Origin: Pseudomonas sp. sp1636
GTDB taxonomy: Bacteria; Pseudomonadota; Gammaproteobacteria; Pseudomonadales; Pseudomonadaceae
Assembly: GCF_030376615.1 (NCBI RefSeq)
Contig: NZ_JARRAB010000018.1
Coordinates: 45,047-109,046 of the forward strand
Length of the DNA stretch: 64,000 nt
Direction: 5' to 3'
Part shown: piece after piece, positions 17,978-26,477 of the stretch
Position numbering within the stretch: position 1 is the stretch's first letter
Layout of the letters: each line of letters begins with the position of its first letter
The notes under the pieces: model-generated
What the model was told of the DNA's origin: nothing
The model's database searches: none
What the model saw: the letters and a program-made list of their open reading frames with translations, nothing else
Position numbers and translations under genes: made by a program

Positions 17978-18643
17978 TCAGCGGCGCAAATAGGCGGCGA
18001 AGTCGATATCGCCGGCCGAAAGAATTGCCTGCACCCGGTTGTGCACATTGAGTTTGCGCAGGATCGCCGAGACGTGGGCTTTGACCGTGGTTTCGGCGAT
18101 ATCCAGGCTGTAGGCGATCTGTTTGTTCGACTCGCCCTTGGTCATCCGTTCCAGCACCAACAGTTGCTTGCGGGTCAGGGCCTGTAGCAGTTCGGCGGAG
18201 ATGCTCGGGTTTTCCGGGTGGCTGCGCCGCGAGGTGTTGCCTTGGGTGCGGATGATGTCCGGCGGCAGGTAGACATTGCCGTTGAGGATCTGCTGGATGG
18301 CGTCGGTCATCTGTGCGCGCGGCGAAGATTTGGTGATGAAACCCACTGCGCCGTAGGTGATGGCCTGCAGGACGACCTGCTTGTCCTGCTCGGCGGAGAC
18401 GATTACCACCGGAATCGTCGGCGCTTCGTTGCGCAGGTTGATCAAACCGTTCAGGCCGTGCATGCCGGGCATGTTCAGGTCGAGCAGAATCAGGTCGAGG
18501 TCGTCGCGTTCCAGGGTCAGCGCCAAGGCGCTGTCGAGATCCGCGGTTTCCATGATCTCGCTGCCGGGGAAGCCGTCGCTGATGACGTTATGGATGGCTT
18601 CGCGAAACAGTGGATGGTCGTCGGCAATCAGAATCTTGTACAT
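17978..18643 (-). CDS. erbR: LuxR-family response regulator of quinoprotein genes (ErbR/AgmR)
   Basis: A 221-residue NarL-type regulator. The receiver has the acidic pair ADDH, phospho-acceptor Asp in ILLDLNMPG, Thr/Ser and Lys in FITKSS. A LuxR helix-turn-helix follows at about 155-210 (LTRKQLLVLERMTKGESNKQ). It matches AgmR/ErbR, the regulator that activates exaA, pqq and associated genes in pseudomonads. It converges with nahK across a 124-bp gap that contains only a chromosomal repeat-like stretch. Upstream of the start no regulon box was found, so it may be expressed independently of the others. Confidence 0.88.
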   Translation of the reverse strand: MYKILIADDHPLFREAIHNVISDGFPGSEIMETADLDSALALTLERDDLDLILLDLNMPGMHGLNGLINLRNEAPTIPVVIVSAEQDKQVVLQAITYGAVGFITKSSPRAQMTDAIQQILNGNVYLPPDIIRTQGNTSRRSHPENPSISAELLQALTRKQLLVLERMTKGESNKQIAYSLDIAETTVKAHVSAILRKLNVHNRVQAILSAGDIDFAAYLRR

Positions 18644-18806
18644 GGCCTTTCACCTCATTGTTTTGATTATGGTGTGGCTGTAGTCGTAGGGGAATTTTAC
18701 ACGGTTACGCCAGGACGAACGGTTGTGTGGAATCGGGGGCGGCCTGTTAAACGCCAGTGATCCGCCTTTGTCGCCATGGCTGGCCAGTTACAGGTGGTTG
18801 CGCGGC

Positions 18807-19034
18807 TCAACTCGCCGTCGTCGAGATTGGCCGGTTCCGCCGCCTGTCGGGCCGCTTGGTGTGCGCTTGAGCCTCGATGAACGGGCCGTGCAGCCACCGG
18901 CGCCGGTAGGCGTCGCACAGTTGGGGCTCGGCTTGCTCGGGCAGGAGCCGTTGCACGGCCAGGGGGGCGAGGCCTGCCAACAACCGGCTTGCGATCAGTG
19001 AAAGACCCGTTGATAGGGCTAGGGAGGATTTCAT
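18807..19034 (-). CDS. Candidate 75-residue exported small protein
   Basis: An ATG preceded by AAGGCG opens a frame with a plausible signal sequence (MKSSLALSTGLSLIASRLLA), then a basic, Arg-rich tail. No family is recognised. A partial copy of the quinoprotein-regulon box lies 84-98 bp upstream at 19118-19132, similar to the spacing before nosP. The position between the regulator gene and the ABC permease gene is occupied by a small gene of unknown function in related clusters (general recollection). The region is GC-rich and a chance frame cannot be excluded. The flanking stretches 18644-18806 and 19035-19228 show no other gene. Confidence 0.45.
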   Translation of the reverse strand: MKSSLALSTGLSLIASRLLAGLAPLAVQRLLPEQAEPQLCDAYRRRWLHGPFIEAQAHTKRPDRRRNRPISTTAS

Positions 19035-19117
19035 CGCCTTAAGTCTCGGTTCTTTTTGTGTGCGTATTACAGGGCAATACCCCTGCTTTGGAAATTCTAC
19101 ATTGGAGAGCAAAAGCG

Positions 19118-19132
19118 CTACCAAAGTAGCAG
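19118..19132. promoter_or_regulatory. Partial quinoprotein-regulon box
   Basis: CTACCAAAGTAGCAG contains a perfect 4-bp dyad CTAC-CAAA-GTAG and shares its left half with the boxes at 28531 and 32274. It lies upstream of the small minus-strand frame at 19034. Confidence 0.4.
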
Positions 19133-19228
19133 AGAGCTGATGGCCAGCGGCCGTTTTCCCGGGCGCCGATGGCGGCTGATGGCGCCCGCGCGATGGTTTG
19201 AGAAGCGGACTCAGCCGCGAGCAGAGGC

Positions 19229-20020
19229 TTAGTTGGCTCGGCGCAGGGCGGCGTGTTGCGGGTTGAAGCTGAGCACCGCGAGCACGGCGAACAGCGCGGT
19301 CAGGCCCAGGCAGATCAGCAGGGCGTTGAGGCTCAGGCGCTGGTAGAGGGCGAAGCGCACCAACTCCACCGCATGGGTGAAGGGATTGAGCGCACACAGC
19401 CAGTACAGCCACTCGCTGGCCTCGCGCATCTTCCACAGCGGATAGAGCGCGGAGGAGAGGAAGAACAGCGGGAAGATGACGAAATTCATCACCCCGGCGA
19501 AGTTCTCCAACTGGCGAATGCCGTTGGATAGCAGCAGGCCCAGGGCGCTGAGCAGCAGCGCCACCAGCAGCAGCGCGGGCAGGGCGCTGAGCAGGCCCCA
19601 GAGCGGTGGTTGCACGCCGTACAGCCAGGCGATGGCGAGGAAGGCATACACCTGCAACAACGAGATCAGGGCGATCGCCAGCAGCTTGCTGGCGAGCAGG
19701 AAGGCGCGCGGCAACGGGCTGGTGAGCAGCACGCGCATGCTGCCCATCTCGCGGTCGTAGACCATCGACAGCGAGCCCTGCATGCCGTTGAACAGCAGGA
19801 TCATGCAGGCCAGCCCCGGCACTATGTAGGTTTCGTAGGTGATGTAGGTGTCGTAGGGGGCGATGATGGCGATGCCCAGGGCCGCGCGAAAGCCGGCGGC
19901 GAACACCAGCAGCCACAGCAGCGGGCGCACCAGGGCGCTGAAGAAGCGCGAACGCTGCAGGACGAAACGCAGCCATTCGCGTTGCACTATGCCTTGCAGG
20001 CAGTACCAGTAGGCGTTCAT
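19229..20020 (-). CDS. ABC-2 type transporter permease of the quinoprotein ABC system
   Basis: A 263-residue inner-membrane protein with six hydrophobic segments. It has the ABC-2 signature region YDREMGSMRVLLTSPLPR and the downstream LSSALYPL segment. This matches the permease associated with PQQ-dependent alcohol dehydrogenase systems (TIGR03861-type). It follows the ATPase gene on the same strand, 193 bp away with a REP pair in between. CAGGAGCC precedes the ATG at 20020. The cargo of this exporter class is unknown; loss affects growth on alcohols in related bacteria only by inference from clustering. Confidence 0.85.
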   Translation of the reverse strand: MNAYWYCLQGIVQREWLRFVLQRSRFFSALVRPLLWLLVFAAGFRAALGIAIIAPYDTYITYETYIVPGLACMILLFNGMQGSLSMVYDREMGSMRVLLTSPLPRAFLLASKLLAIALISLLQVYAFLAIAWLYGVQPPLWGLLSALPALLLVALLLSALGLLLSNGIRQLENFAGVMNFVIFPLFFLSSALYPLWKMREASEWLYWLCALNPFTHAVELVRFALYQRLSLNALLICLGLTALFAVLAVLSFNPQHAALRRAN

Positions 20021-20090
20021 GGCTGCGGCTCCTGGTATGAGCAATGAAAGAGCGACGCAGTCGAGACCGCTGCCGCGTTGCGAGGTGTCC

Positions 20091-20160
20091 GTAGGAGCGG
20101 GCCATGCCCGCGAATGGGTGTCGAATGCTCGAGTGGATCGCGGCCATGGGCCGCTCCTAC
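20091..20160. repeat. REP pair between ABC ATPase and permease genes
   Basis: The same GTAGGAGCGGGCCATGCCC-type unit as at 13838 occurs at 20091-20113, with a diverged inverse copy at 20138-20160. It lies within the transporter operon, where REP hairpins can stabilise or attenuate mRNA segments. Confidence 0.8.
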
Positions 20161-20213
20161 GCGATTGCGCCATAGCCGTGGATGTGTGGCGCTGGGCATT
20201 GGCCATAAAGCGT

Positions 20214-20942
20214 TCATACCCGTGCCTCGCTGGCGGTCAGGCGGGCGAAGGTGGCGGCCAGGCTGGCGTCGTCGGCGCCGATCTGGCTGGCCAGGCCCTG
20301 GGCGACCAGGCGGCCGCGGTTGAGGATCAGCAGGTCGTCGCTTGCATGCACTTCATCGAGCAGGTGGGTGGTCCAGAGCACGGCCAGGTCGTCGTCGCGG
20401 CAGAGCTGGCGCACATGCTGGTTGAGCGCCAGGCGGCTGGCCGGGTCGAGGCCGGCGCTGGCCTCGTCGAGCAGCAGCAGGCGCGGCCGGTGCAGCAGGG
20501 CGCGGGCGATCTCCACCCGGCGCCGGTGGCCGCCGTTGAGGTCGCGAACCTTGTCGTGACGGCGCTCGCTGAGTTGTTGGCGCGCCAGTTCCTCGTCGAT
20601 GCGCGCGCTGGCCAGCGGTTTGCTCAGGCCATGCAGGGCGGCGTGGTAACGCAGGTTCTGCTCGACGCTCAGATCCAGATCCAGGGTGCTTTGCTGGAAC
20701 ACCACGCCGAGTTGACGCAGGGCTTGACGCGGCTGCTGGCGCAGGCTGCGGCCCATCACCTGGATATCGCCCTGCTGCAAATCGTAGAGCCGGGTGAGCA
20801 GGGCGATCAGGGTGGATTTGCCGGCGCCGTTGGGCCCCAGCAGCGCGGCGAAACTGCCGGGCGCGACGCTGAAACCGATGCCCTGCAAGGCTTGGCGCGC
20901 ACCATAGGCGAAGTTGACCGCGCTCACCTCGAGGGCGTTCAT
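20214..20942 (-). CDS. ABC transporter ATP-binding protein of the quinoprotein system
   Basis: A 242-residue ATPase with Walker A LLGPNGAGKST, a Q-loop (VVFQQSTLD), the signature region written as LNGGHRRRVEIARAL, Walker B LLLLDEASAGLD and the H-loop TTHLLDE. The LNGGHRRR signature in place of LSGGQ is a feature of the TIGR03864 subgroup linked to PQQ alcohol dehydrogenases. Its ATG overlaps the stop of the beta-propeller gene (ATGA), so the two are translationally coupled. It probably powers the permease encoded downstream. Confidence 0.9.
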   Translation of the reverse strand: MNALEVSAVNFAYGARQALQGIGFSVAPGSFAALLGPNGAGKSTLIALLTRLYDLQQGDIQVMGRSLRQQPRQALRQLGVVFQQSTLDLDLSVEQNLRYHAALHGLSKPLASARIDEELARQQLSERRHDKVRDLNGGHRRRVEIARALLHRPRLLLLDEASAGLDPASRLALNQHVRQLCRDDDLAVLWTTHLLDEVHASDDLLILNRGRLVAQGLASQIGADDASLAATFARLTASEARV

Positions 20943-21910
20943 GGGGTGACCACCACGCCCCAGGGATAGCGGCCAACCTTGATCGACTTGCTCACCTTGA
21001 GGGTTTTCATGTCGATCACCGAGACGTCGCCGCTGACGCCGTTGGTGGTCAGCAGTTGGCTCTGATCCGGGGTGAAGGCCAGGTGCCAGACGCGTCGGCC
21101 GACCAGTAGGTAGTCGAGCACTGCGTAGGTCTTGGCGTCGACCACGGCCACGTGGTTGGCCGGGCCCAGGGCGACGAAGGCCAGCTTGCCGTCGGCGCTG
21201 AGCTTGACCCCGACCGGCTGCACCTTGTCCGGGTGCACGCCCTTGATCTGGAAGGTCAGCACCTTCTCGATCTGCCGGCTGGCGACGTCGATCACGCTGA
21301 CCGTGCCGCCGATTTCCGCCGAAGCCCACAGGCGCTTGCCCTCCGGGTCGAACTCGACATGCCGCGGGCGTTGGTCGACCAGGGTGTTGTCCACCAGCTG
21401 CTGGGTGCTGGTGTCGATCCAGTGCAGCATGTTGGTGGTTTCGCTGGTGTTGACCGCCCACTTGCCGTCCGGGCTGACGGCCATGCCCTCGGGTTCGACG
21501 CCGACATCGATCTGTGCCAGCACCTCGTCGCTGTGGCTATCGACCACGGTGACCAGGGCATCGTCCTCGTTGGAGATATACAGCCAGCGATCGTTGGGGT
21601 GCAGGGCGAACTGCTCGGGGTCGGCACCGGAGGGCAGCTCCTTGACGATCTGGCGGGTGGCCAGATCCATCACCTGAACCCGATCCGAGTCGCTGGCGCA
21701 GATGTACAGCAGTTGGTTGTCGCTCGACAGCAGCAGGCCGCGCGGACGCTGGCCGACCGCCAGGGTGTCGGTGACTTGCAGGCTGTCCAGGTCGATCACG
21801 CTGATGCTGTCGTCCTTCTCGTTGGAGACGTAGGCGGTGGCGGCCAGGCCAGCGGTGCTGGTCAGGGCCAGGCTGATGCTCGCGGCGAGCAGGGCAATAC
21901 GCATGGGCAT
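20939..21910 (-). CDS. Periplasmic YVTN beta-propeller protein associated with PQQ catabolism
   Basis: A 323-residue exported protein with a signal peptide ending at GLAATA. Seven-bladed propeller repeats of the YVTN type follow (YVSNEKDDSISVIDL, WLYISNEDDALVTVVD and similar). It fits the PQQ-dependent catabolism-associated beta-propeller family (TIGR03866). AGAGGAAC precedes the ATG at 21910. It is 14 bp downstream of the binding-protein gene and overlaps the ATPase gene, so binding protein, propeller and ATPase are one transcript. Function is unknown; it may present or bind the transported ligand in the periplasm. Confidence 0.88.
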   Translation of the reverse strand: MPMRIALLAASISLALTSTAGLAATAYVSNEKDDSISVIDLDSLQVTDTLAVGQRPRGLLLSSDNQLLYICASDSDRVQVMDLATRQIVKELPSGADPEQFALHPNDRWLYISNEDDALVTVVDSHSDEVLAQIDVGVEPEGMAVSPDGKWAVNTSETTNMLHWIDTSTQQLVDNTLVDQRPRHVEFDPEGKRLWASAEIGGTVSVIDVASRQIEKVLTFQIKGVHPDKVQPVGVKLSADGKLAFVALGPANHVAVVDAKTYAVLDYLLVGRRVWHLAFTPDQSQLLTTNGVSGDVSVIDMKTLKVSKSIKVGRYPWGVVVTP

Positions 21911-21924
21911 GTTCCTCTTATTCT

Positions 21925-23112
21925 TTAGTTGGCGGTCAGCGTGCAGCTGACCTCGGGCTGGTCGTAGCCGAGGCTGTCCAGTTCGCTGTTGGGATGGAGG
22001 AAACCTTCCTGCGGCGAGGTGCTGACCAGGGCGCGCGGATGCACCAGGGCAATCGGTTGGCGCAACTGGCCGTTCCAGCTGCGGAAACTCAATTTGCGGC
22101 CCTTGAAGCCGTCCAGCGGCAACTGATCGCTCAGGGCCAGGTTGCGGATCGCATTGGCGTCGGCCTGGCGCAGCTTGCTCACCGCGCTGGCGATGCTGCG
22201 CACGCCGATCCAGGCGGCGAAGTCGCGGTCGTTCATCCAGCGCCCGGCGTGGGCCTCGAAACGCTTCTGCAATTGCGCGGCGCCGTAGGTTTCGATGGTC
22301 TTGTGCCAGCCGGTGGGGGTCAGGCCCTGGGTGCCGGCGACGGGGCGCGGGTACCAGGTCTGGTAGGGCAGGTACTCGCCGAAGTCGCCGCGCTCGTCGG
22401 CCACCAGCACCACGTCGTATTCCTCGGTCTGGGTGAACAGCGGCATCTCCGCCTGGGCGCTGCGGCGTTGGTCGTTGTCGAAACTCCAGGCCTTCTCCGC
22501 GACCAGGCTGTGGCCGAAGCGCTTGGCCGCACGGCGCAGGGCCGCGGCATAAGCCTGATCGTCCTCGGTCGGCCCGGTGATCAACAGCCAGCGTTGCCAT
22601 TTGCGCAGGGTTAGGAACTGCGCCAGGGCATCGGCGAGCATCGCCCGGCTCGGCAGGGTGTGCAGCACATTATTCAGGCATGCGCTCTGGCGCAGGCTGT
22701 CGTCGGCGCTGCCGGCATTGATCAGCAGGCTGTCGCTCAGCGCCTGGCTGAGCTGGCGCAGGGTTGCCGTCGGCGCATTGACCACAAACAGGCGCACGCC
22801 CTGTCGATGCAGGGCGCCGGCGGCCTCGAGCAGACTCGCGCTGTCGTCATGCGCGGCGACGTCGAGGCGATAGGCGTGCTTGAGAAAGCGCCCGGTGCTG
22901 TTGCTGTCAGTGATCGCCAGCTCGGCGCCGCGCAGGCCGGCGTCTTCGGGTTCGCCAATCACATTGGACAGCAGCGGCCCGGTTGCCGGGGTGTAGGCCA
23001 GGTAGGCGATGCGCACCTGCAGTTCGGGCGGCGGGCTTGCGGCCAGGCTCATGAGCGGATAACCGAGGGTGACGGCGACGCAGAGCAAGAGATGACGACT
23101 GATCCGGCGCAT
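21925..23112 (-). CDS. Periplasmic binding protein of the quinoprotein ABC system
   Basis: A 395-residue precursor with a signal peptide (MRRISRHLLLCVAVTLGYPL, ending near LAAS) and a type I periplasmic-binding fold. It contains the segments VVLVADERGDFGEYLPYQTW and WNGQLRQPIALVHPRALV typical of TIGR03863, the binding protein found beside PQQ alcohol dehydrogenase systems. It is the first gene of the minus-strand set SBP - propeller - ATPase - permease. TGGAG precedes the ATG at 23112. A regulon box (23191-23205) and a GGGAATATGCCC motif (23162-23173) lie in its promoter region. Confidence 0.87.
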   Translation of the reverse strand: MRRISRHLLLCVAVTLGYPLMSLAASPPPELQVRIAYLAYTPATGPLLSNVIGEPEDAGLRGAELAITDSNSTGRFLKHAYRLDVAAHDDSASLLEAAGALHRQGVRLFVVNAPTATLRQLSQALSDSLLINAGSADDSLRQSACLNNVLHTLPSRAMLADALAQFLTLRKWQRWLLITGPTEDDQAYAAALRRAAKRFGHSLVAEKAWSFDNDQRRSAQAEMPLFTQTEEYDVVLVADERGDFGEYLPYQTWYPRPVAGTQGLTPTGWHKTIETYGAAQLQKRFEAHAGRWMNDRDFAAWIGVRSIASAVSKLRQADANAIRNLALSDQLPLDGFKGRKLSFRSWNGQLRQPIALVHPRALVSTSPQEGFLHPNSELDSLGYDQPEVSCTLTAN

Positions 23113-23161
23113 GGGCAACTCCAGGGTAGGTGCTGTCAGCATAGGAACAGCGACTCGCCGG

Positions 23162-23205
23162 GGGAATATGCCCAAAGTACCAGGCGGGCCGTACCAAGGT
23201 AGTAA
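23162..23205. promoter_or_regulatory. Divergent promoter region with two operator-like motifs
   Basis: Two motifs lie between the binding-protein gene (minus) and the cupredoxin-like gene (plus): GGGAATATGCCC at 23162-23173 and GTACCAAGGTAGTAA at 23191-23205. The first resembles motifs at 28458 and 32351, the second the boxes at 14020, 28531 and 32274. Confidence 0.55.
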
Positions 23206-23270
23206 ATCCGCCTGTAGCGGCGCCCACTAGGATTGGGCGCATACACCCATAACAAGAATTGGTGAGCGCC

Positions 23271-23708
23271 GTGCCTCTGTTCAAGACCTTGCTTTTGCCG
23301 CTGTTGCTGATCGTCAGCCTGATCGGTTTCGATCGGGTTCAGGCGGCGGGTGACCTGACCCGCCGCACCGAGGCGCTGCCCGACCTGCGCCTGGGTAACG
23401 AGGAAAGCGACTACGCCATGTCGCAGCGCGAATACCAACTGGAAACCGGCAAGGCCTACCAGTTGAAAATCATCGCCAGCGGGCAGAAGGAATACGCACT
23501 CCAGGCGCCGGAATTCGCCACCTCGATCTTCCTGCGCAAGGTCGAAGCCGGTGGCGTGGAGATCAAGGCGATCACCCTCACCGAACTCGAGTTCGAGGAT
23601 GCCGGCGAGGCGGAAATCTTCTTCGTGCCGATCAAACCCGGCAAATTCCGTTTCTACGCCAAGGGCCTGGAAGGCAAGGGCATGCTCGGCTACTTCGTGG
23701 TCAAGTAA
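23271..23708 (+). CDS. Exported cupredoxin-like protein of unknown function
   Basis: A protein of about 145 residues with a signal peptide ending at VQAAG, followed by an all-beta domain (YQLKIIASGQKEYALQAP and later EIFFVPIKPGKFRFYAKG) that resembles a cupredoxin sandwich. The copper-ligand Cys and His residues of plastocyanins are absent, so copper binding is doubtful. GGTGAG sits 6 nt before the GTG at 23271; a TTG at 23259 is less likely. It is 3 bp upstream of the sensor-kinase gene and so in one transcript with the two-component pair. It could be an accessory sensor component (inference). Confidence 0.7.
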   Translation: MPLFKTLLLPLLLIVSLIGFDRVQAAGDLTRRTEALPDLRLGNEESDYAMSQREYQLETGKAYQLKIIASGQKEYALQAPEFATSIFLRKVEAGGVEIKAITLTELEFEDAGEAEIFFVPIKPGKFRFYAKGLEGKGMLGYFVVK

Positions 23709-23711
23709 GCC

Positions 23712-24977
23712 ATGTCGGCGCTACGCCGGATCAACCTGTTGGTGACATTGTTCTTCGTTCTGGTGACTGCGGCCGGTCTGGCGCTGCTGTTGCGCCAGGC
23801 CGGCTACGACGTACAGCGTGAAATGCAGGCCGCCGAAGCCGTGGTCGACTACCTGCACGAGGCGGCGCTGCGCGACCCCGCGAGCGTGCAACGGGGGCTG
23901 ACCGACAGCTTGCGCCATGTCCGCGTGCAATGGCTTGCGCCAGGCCAGGAGGCGCTCGCTGGCGGGTACAGCGGTTGGGATGGCTGGCTGGGCATGCACT
24001 TGTTCAGTGCCCCAAAGCCGCCGCTGCTGGTGCAGCTGGACGATGGCCGGCGGCTGCGGATCGCCGTCGATCCCACGGACGAACTCGACGAAGTCTGGGA
24101 TTCCCTGCTGCAACTATTGATTCTCAGCGCCCTGGCGCTGGCGTTGAGCCTGCTGACCATTCGCTGGGCGGTGCGCCGTGGCCTGAGGGTGTTGGATGAA
24201 CTGCTCGGCGGCCTGCAGCGGGTGGGCCAGGGGCAGCTCGGTGCGCGCCTGCAAAGCCATGGCCTGCCCGAGGCCCGGCTACTGGCCGGACATTTCAACG
24301 CGATGGCCACCACCTTGCAGCAGGTGCAGACCGATAACGCCGAGCTGACCCAGGCTCTACTGGCACTGCAAGAGCGTGAGCGCACCCGTCTGGGGCAAAC
24401 CCTGCACGACGACCTGGGGCAATACCTCAGCGGCATCCGTGCCCAGGCCTGCCTGCTGCGTGCCGTGGCCGATCGGCCTGAAGCGGTAAGGAGCACCGCG
24501 CAGTGCCTGGAAGACAACTGCCAGCAGTTGCAGGATGGTTTTCGTGCGCTGATCCGCGATCTCTATCCGGTGGTACTGGAATGTCTCGAGTTGGGCGAGG
24601 CGCTGCAGCAGTTGGTCGAGGATTGGCAAGCCACCCAGGGCGTGCGTTGTCGGCTATTGCTCGGCAATGATCTGCCGCAACTGCCATTGCCGAGCAAGGC
24701 CCATCTGTATCGCCTGGTGCAGGAAGCCCTGACCAACGTGGCGCGGCATGCCCAGGCCAGTGAGGTGCGGGTGCGTCTGCAATACCGGGGTGGCCGTTTG
24801 CGTTTGCTGGTGCGCGACAACGGTAATGGCGCACAGCTGCCGCAGCGCGCGGGCATCGGTCTGCGCTCGATCGGCGAGCGGGCGCGCTGTCTCGGCGGTA
24901 TCTTGCGCCTGCACAGTCGACCCGGTGCGGGCTGGGCGCTGTGCCTGAATATGCTGCTGGAGGGACGCGAGCGATGA
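23712..24977 (+). CDS. eraS: Membrane sensor histidine kinase, EraS/PedS2 type
   Basis: A 421-residue NarX-like kinase. TM1 is at about 7-28, a periplasmic domain spans about 29-133, TM2 is at about 135-155 and HAMP follows. HisKA_3 carries the motif RTRLGQTLHDDLGQ, and the HATPase has LTNVARHA, DNGNG and GIGLRSIGERA. The periplasmic part ends with the acidic stretch DPTDELDEVWD. The P. putida counterpart PedS2 with PedR2 runs the lanthanide switch between calcium and lanthanide alcohol dehydrogenases. The presence here of both enzyme types and the same neighbours supports that role. Its stop overlaps the regulator start. Confidence 0.85.
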   Translation: MSALRRINLLVTLFFVLVTAAGLALLLRQAGYDVQREMQAAEAVVDYLHEAALRDPASVQRGLTDSLRHVRVQWLAPGQEALAGGYSGWDGWLGMHLFSAPKPPLLVQLDDGRRLRIAVDPTDELDEVWDSLLQLLILSALALALSLLTIRWAVRRGLRVLDELLGGLQRVGQGQLGARLQSHGLPEARLLAGHFNAMATTLQQVQTDNAELTQALLALQERERTRLGQTLHDDLGQYLSGIRAQACLLRAVADRPEAVRSTAQCLEDNCQQLQDGFRALIRDLYPVVLECLELGEALQQLVEDWQATQGVRCRLLLGNDLPQLPLPSKAHLYRLVQEALTNVARHAQASEVRVRLQYRGGRLRLLVRDNGNGAQLPQRAGIGLRSIGERARCLGGILRLHSRPGAGWALCLNMLLEGRER

Positions 24978-25624
24978 AAATCCTGCTGGTCGACGATCAC
25001 GCGGTGGTGCGCCAGGGCTATGCCAGCCTGCTGCGTGCTCTGCTGCCGGATGTGCTGGTGCGCGAGGCGTGCGACGGCGAGCAGGCCCTGCAACGGGTGC
25101 AGGAAGAGATCCCCCATCTGGTGATCATGGACATCGGCCTGCCGGGTATCAGCGGTCTGGAAACCACCCGACGCCTGCGTCAGCGTCTGCCGCAACTGCG
25201 CGTGTTGTTTTTCAGCATGCATGACGAATTGCCGCTGGTGCGTCAGGCGCTGGACGCCGGGGCGATCGGCTATCTGACCAAGACTTCGCCGCCGGAAGTA
25301 TTGGTCGAGGCCGTCAAGCGAACCCTGGCCGGGCATGCCTATATCGAGCAGCCGCTGGCCACCCACCTGGCCTGCAACCCGGTGCATCAGGGCAGCGCCG
25401 ACCCACGCCTGCGCGACATGACCCATCGCGAGTTCGAGATTTTCGTGATGCTGGCCAAAGGCATGCCCATGCGCATGATTGCGGAAAAGCTGTGTATCAG
25501 CGGCAAGACGGTATCCAACTACATGACCCTGTTGAAGAACAAACTGCAGGTCGGCTCGCAAGCCGAGCTGGTGCACCTGGCCATCGATACCGGGGTGCTG
25601 CGGCTGGGGATGGAGAGCGCCTGA
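24974..25624 (+). CDS. eraR: LuxR-family response regulator, EraR/PedR2 type
   Basis: A 216-residue NarL-type regulator. The receiver has VDDH, phospho-acceptor Asp in VIMDIGLPGISG and Lys in YLTKTS. The C-terminal LuxR DNA-binding domain includes LCISGKTVSNYMTLLKNKL. The start ATG overlaps the kinase stop (ATGA), so kinase and regulator are translationally coupled. In P. putida the orthologous PedR2 activates pedE and represses pedH according to lanthanide supply. Candidate binding sites are the boxes and GGGA-CCC motifs described separately. Confidence 0.87.
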   Translation: MKILLVDDHAVVRQGYASLLRALLPDVLVREACDGEQALQRVQEEIPHLVIMDIGLPGISGLETTRRLRQRLPQLRVLFFSMHDELPLVRQALDAGAIGYLTKTSPPEVLVEAVKRTLAGHAYIEQPLATHLACNPVHQGSADPRLRDMTHREFEIFVMLAKGMPMRMIAEKLCISGKTVSNYMTLLKNKLQVGSQAELVHLAIDTGVLRLGMESA

Positions 25625-25660
25625 GTTTGCCTGGGCGGCACGGGTATTGCGGGCTTAGGG

Positions 25661-25749
25661 TAGGAGCGGCCGGGCGGTGTTGCGCCTCAGCCGCGAAGCG
25701 TTGCCGTGCTTTCGATTGTTCGCGGCGGAAACCGCGCCGCGCGAGTAAT
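25661..25749. repeat. REP-like degenerate palindrome
   Basis: GTAGGAGCGGCCGGGCGG followed by a stretch with GCCGCGAAGC and a later TTCGCGGC arm. It resembles a diverged REP unit at the convergent end of the regulator and pentapeptide genes. Confidence 0.45.
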
Positions 25750-26397
25750 TCAATCCCAGCCCTGCGGGCACGCTTTGCAGCCCTGCATATTCGCCCCCTG
25801 GAAGTTGCCATAGTGGGTGCGGCTGCCGCTCAGGTCGGCATTTTCCAGGTTGGCGCCTGACAGCTTCACTTCCTGCAGGTTGGCGTCGTTGAGCGAGGCG
25901 CCCTTGAGGTCGGCTTTGCTCAGCCAGGTCATCTCCAGGTTGGCCGCTTGCAGCTTGACGTTGTGCAGCTTGGCACCGGACAGGCGAGCGAATTCCAGGT
26001 TGGCGGCGCGCAGGTCGGCATTCCCGAATTGCGCGGCCTGGGCGAACAGGCCCCAGCCCTGGATGGCGACCAGGGTGCTGTCGCTGAAGTCGGCCAGGCG
26101 CAGGTTGCTTTGTTGCAGGCTGGCGCGGGTGAGGTTGGCGCCTCGCAGGTTGGCTTTCTCCAGATTGGCCAGATCGAGACGGGCGTGGCGCAGGTTGGCG
26201 CCGCGTAAATCGGCGCCGGCCAGGTTCATTCGGCGCATGTCCTGGTTGCTCAGGTCGGCATGGCGCAGGTCGGCGTTGGGGCATTGGCTGTCGGCTTCGA
26301 TGCGACAGTCGTTGATCGTCCGAATGTCATCGGCGTTAACCAGTTCAGTGCCCAGGATCAGCAGTAGGGTGGGTAGAAGCAGGGGCAGGTAGTTCAT
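25750..26397 (-). CDS. Exported pentapeptide-repeat protein
   Basis: A 215-residue protein with a signal peptide (MNYLPLLLPTLLLILG). About 25 consecutive A(D/N)LxX repeats (ANLRGANLTRASLQQ and similar) form a right-handed quadrilateral beta helix. Near the ends are Cys pairs: C32 and C39 in NDCRIEADSQC, and C207 and C210 in GCKACPQGWD. They could form disulfides and indicate a periplasmic location. A pentapeptide gene occurs at the same place beside pedE in P. putida, so it belongs to the quinoprotein locus. Function is unknown. GAGG precedes the ATG. Confidence 0.85.
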   Translation of the reverse strand: MNYLPLLLPTLLLILGTELVNADDIRTINDCRIEADSQCPNADLRHADLSNQDMRRMNLAGADLRGANLRHARLDLANLEKANLRGANLTRASLQQSNLRLADFSDSTLVAIQGWGLFAQAAQFGNADLRAANLEFARLSGAKLHNVKLQAANLEMTWLSKADLKGASLNDANLQEVKLSGANLENADLSGSRTHYGNFQGANMQGCKACPQGWD

Positions 26398-26477
26398 GGC
26401 ATGGCCTCAAGCATGAGCGCCAACCGGAGGCTGGCGCTGGGTATGGCGAAAGCCCCGGCGTTGCCAGGGCTTGCGGG

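Noticed and set aside
18807..20147. Minus-strand open frame of 446 codons joining the small frame to the permease region
   Set aside because: Its first 370 codons lie out of frame over the permease gene; only the end after the ATG at 19034 is kept as a candidate.
20091..20160. Intrinsic terminator between ABC ATPase and permease genes
   Set aside because: The arms are REP units with a long spacer and no T tract, so they are listed as a repeat.
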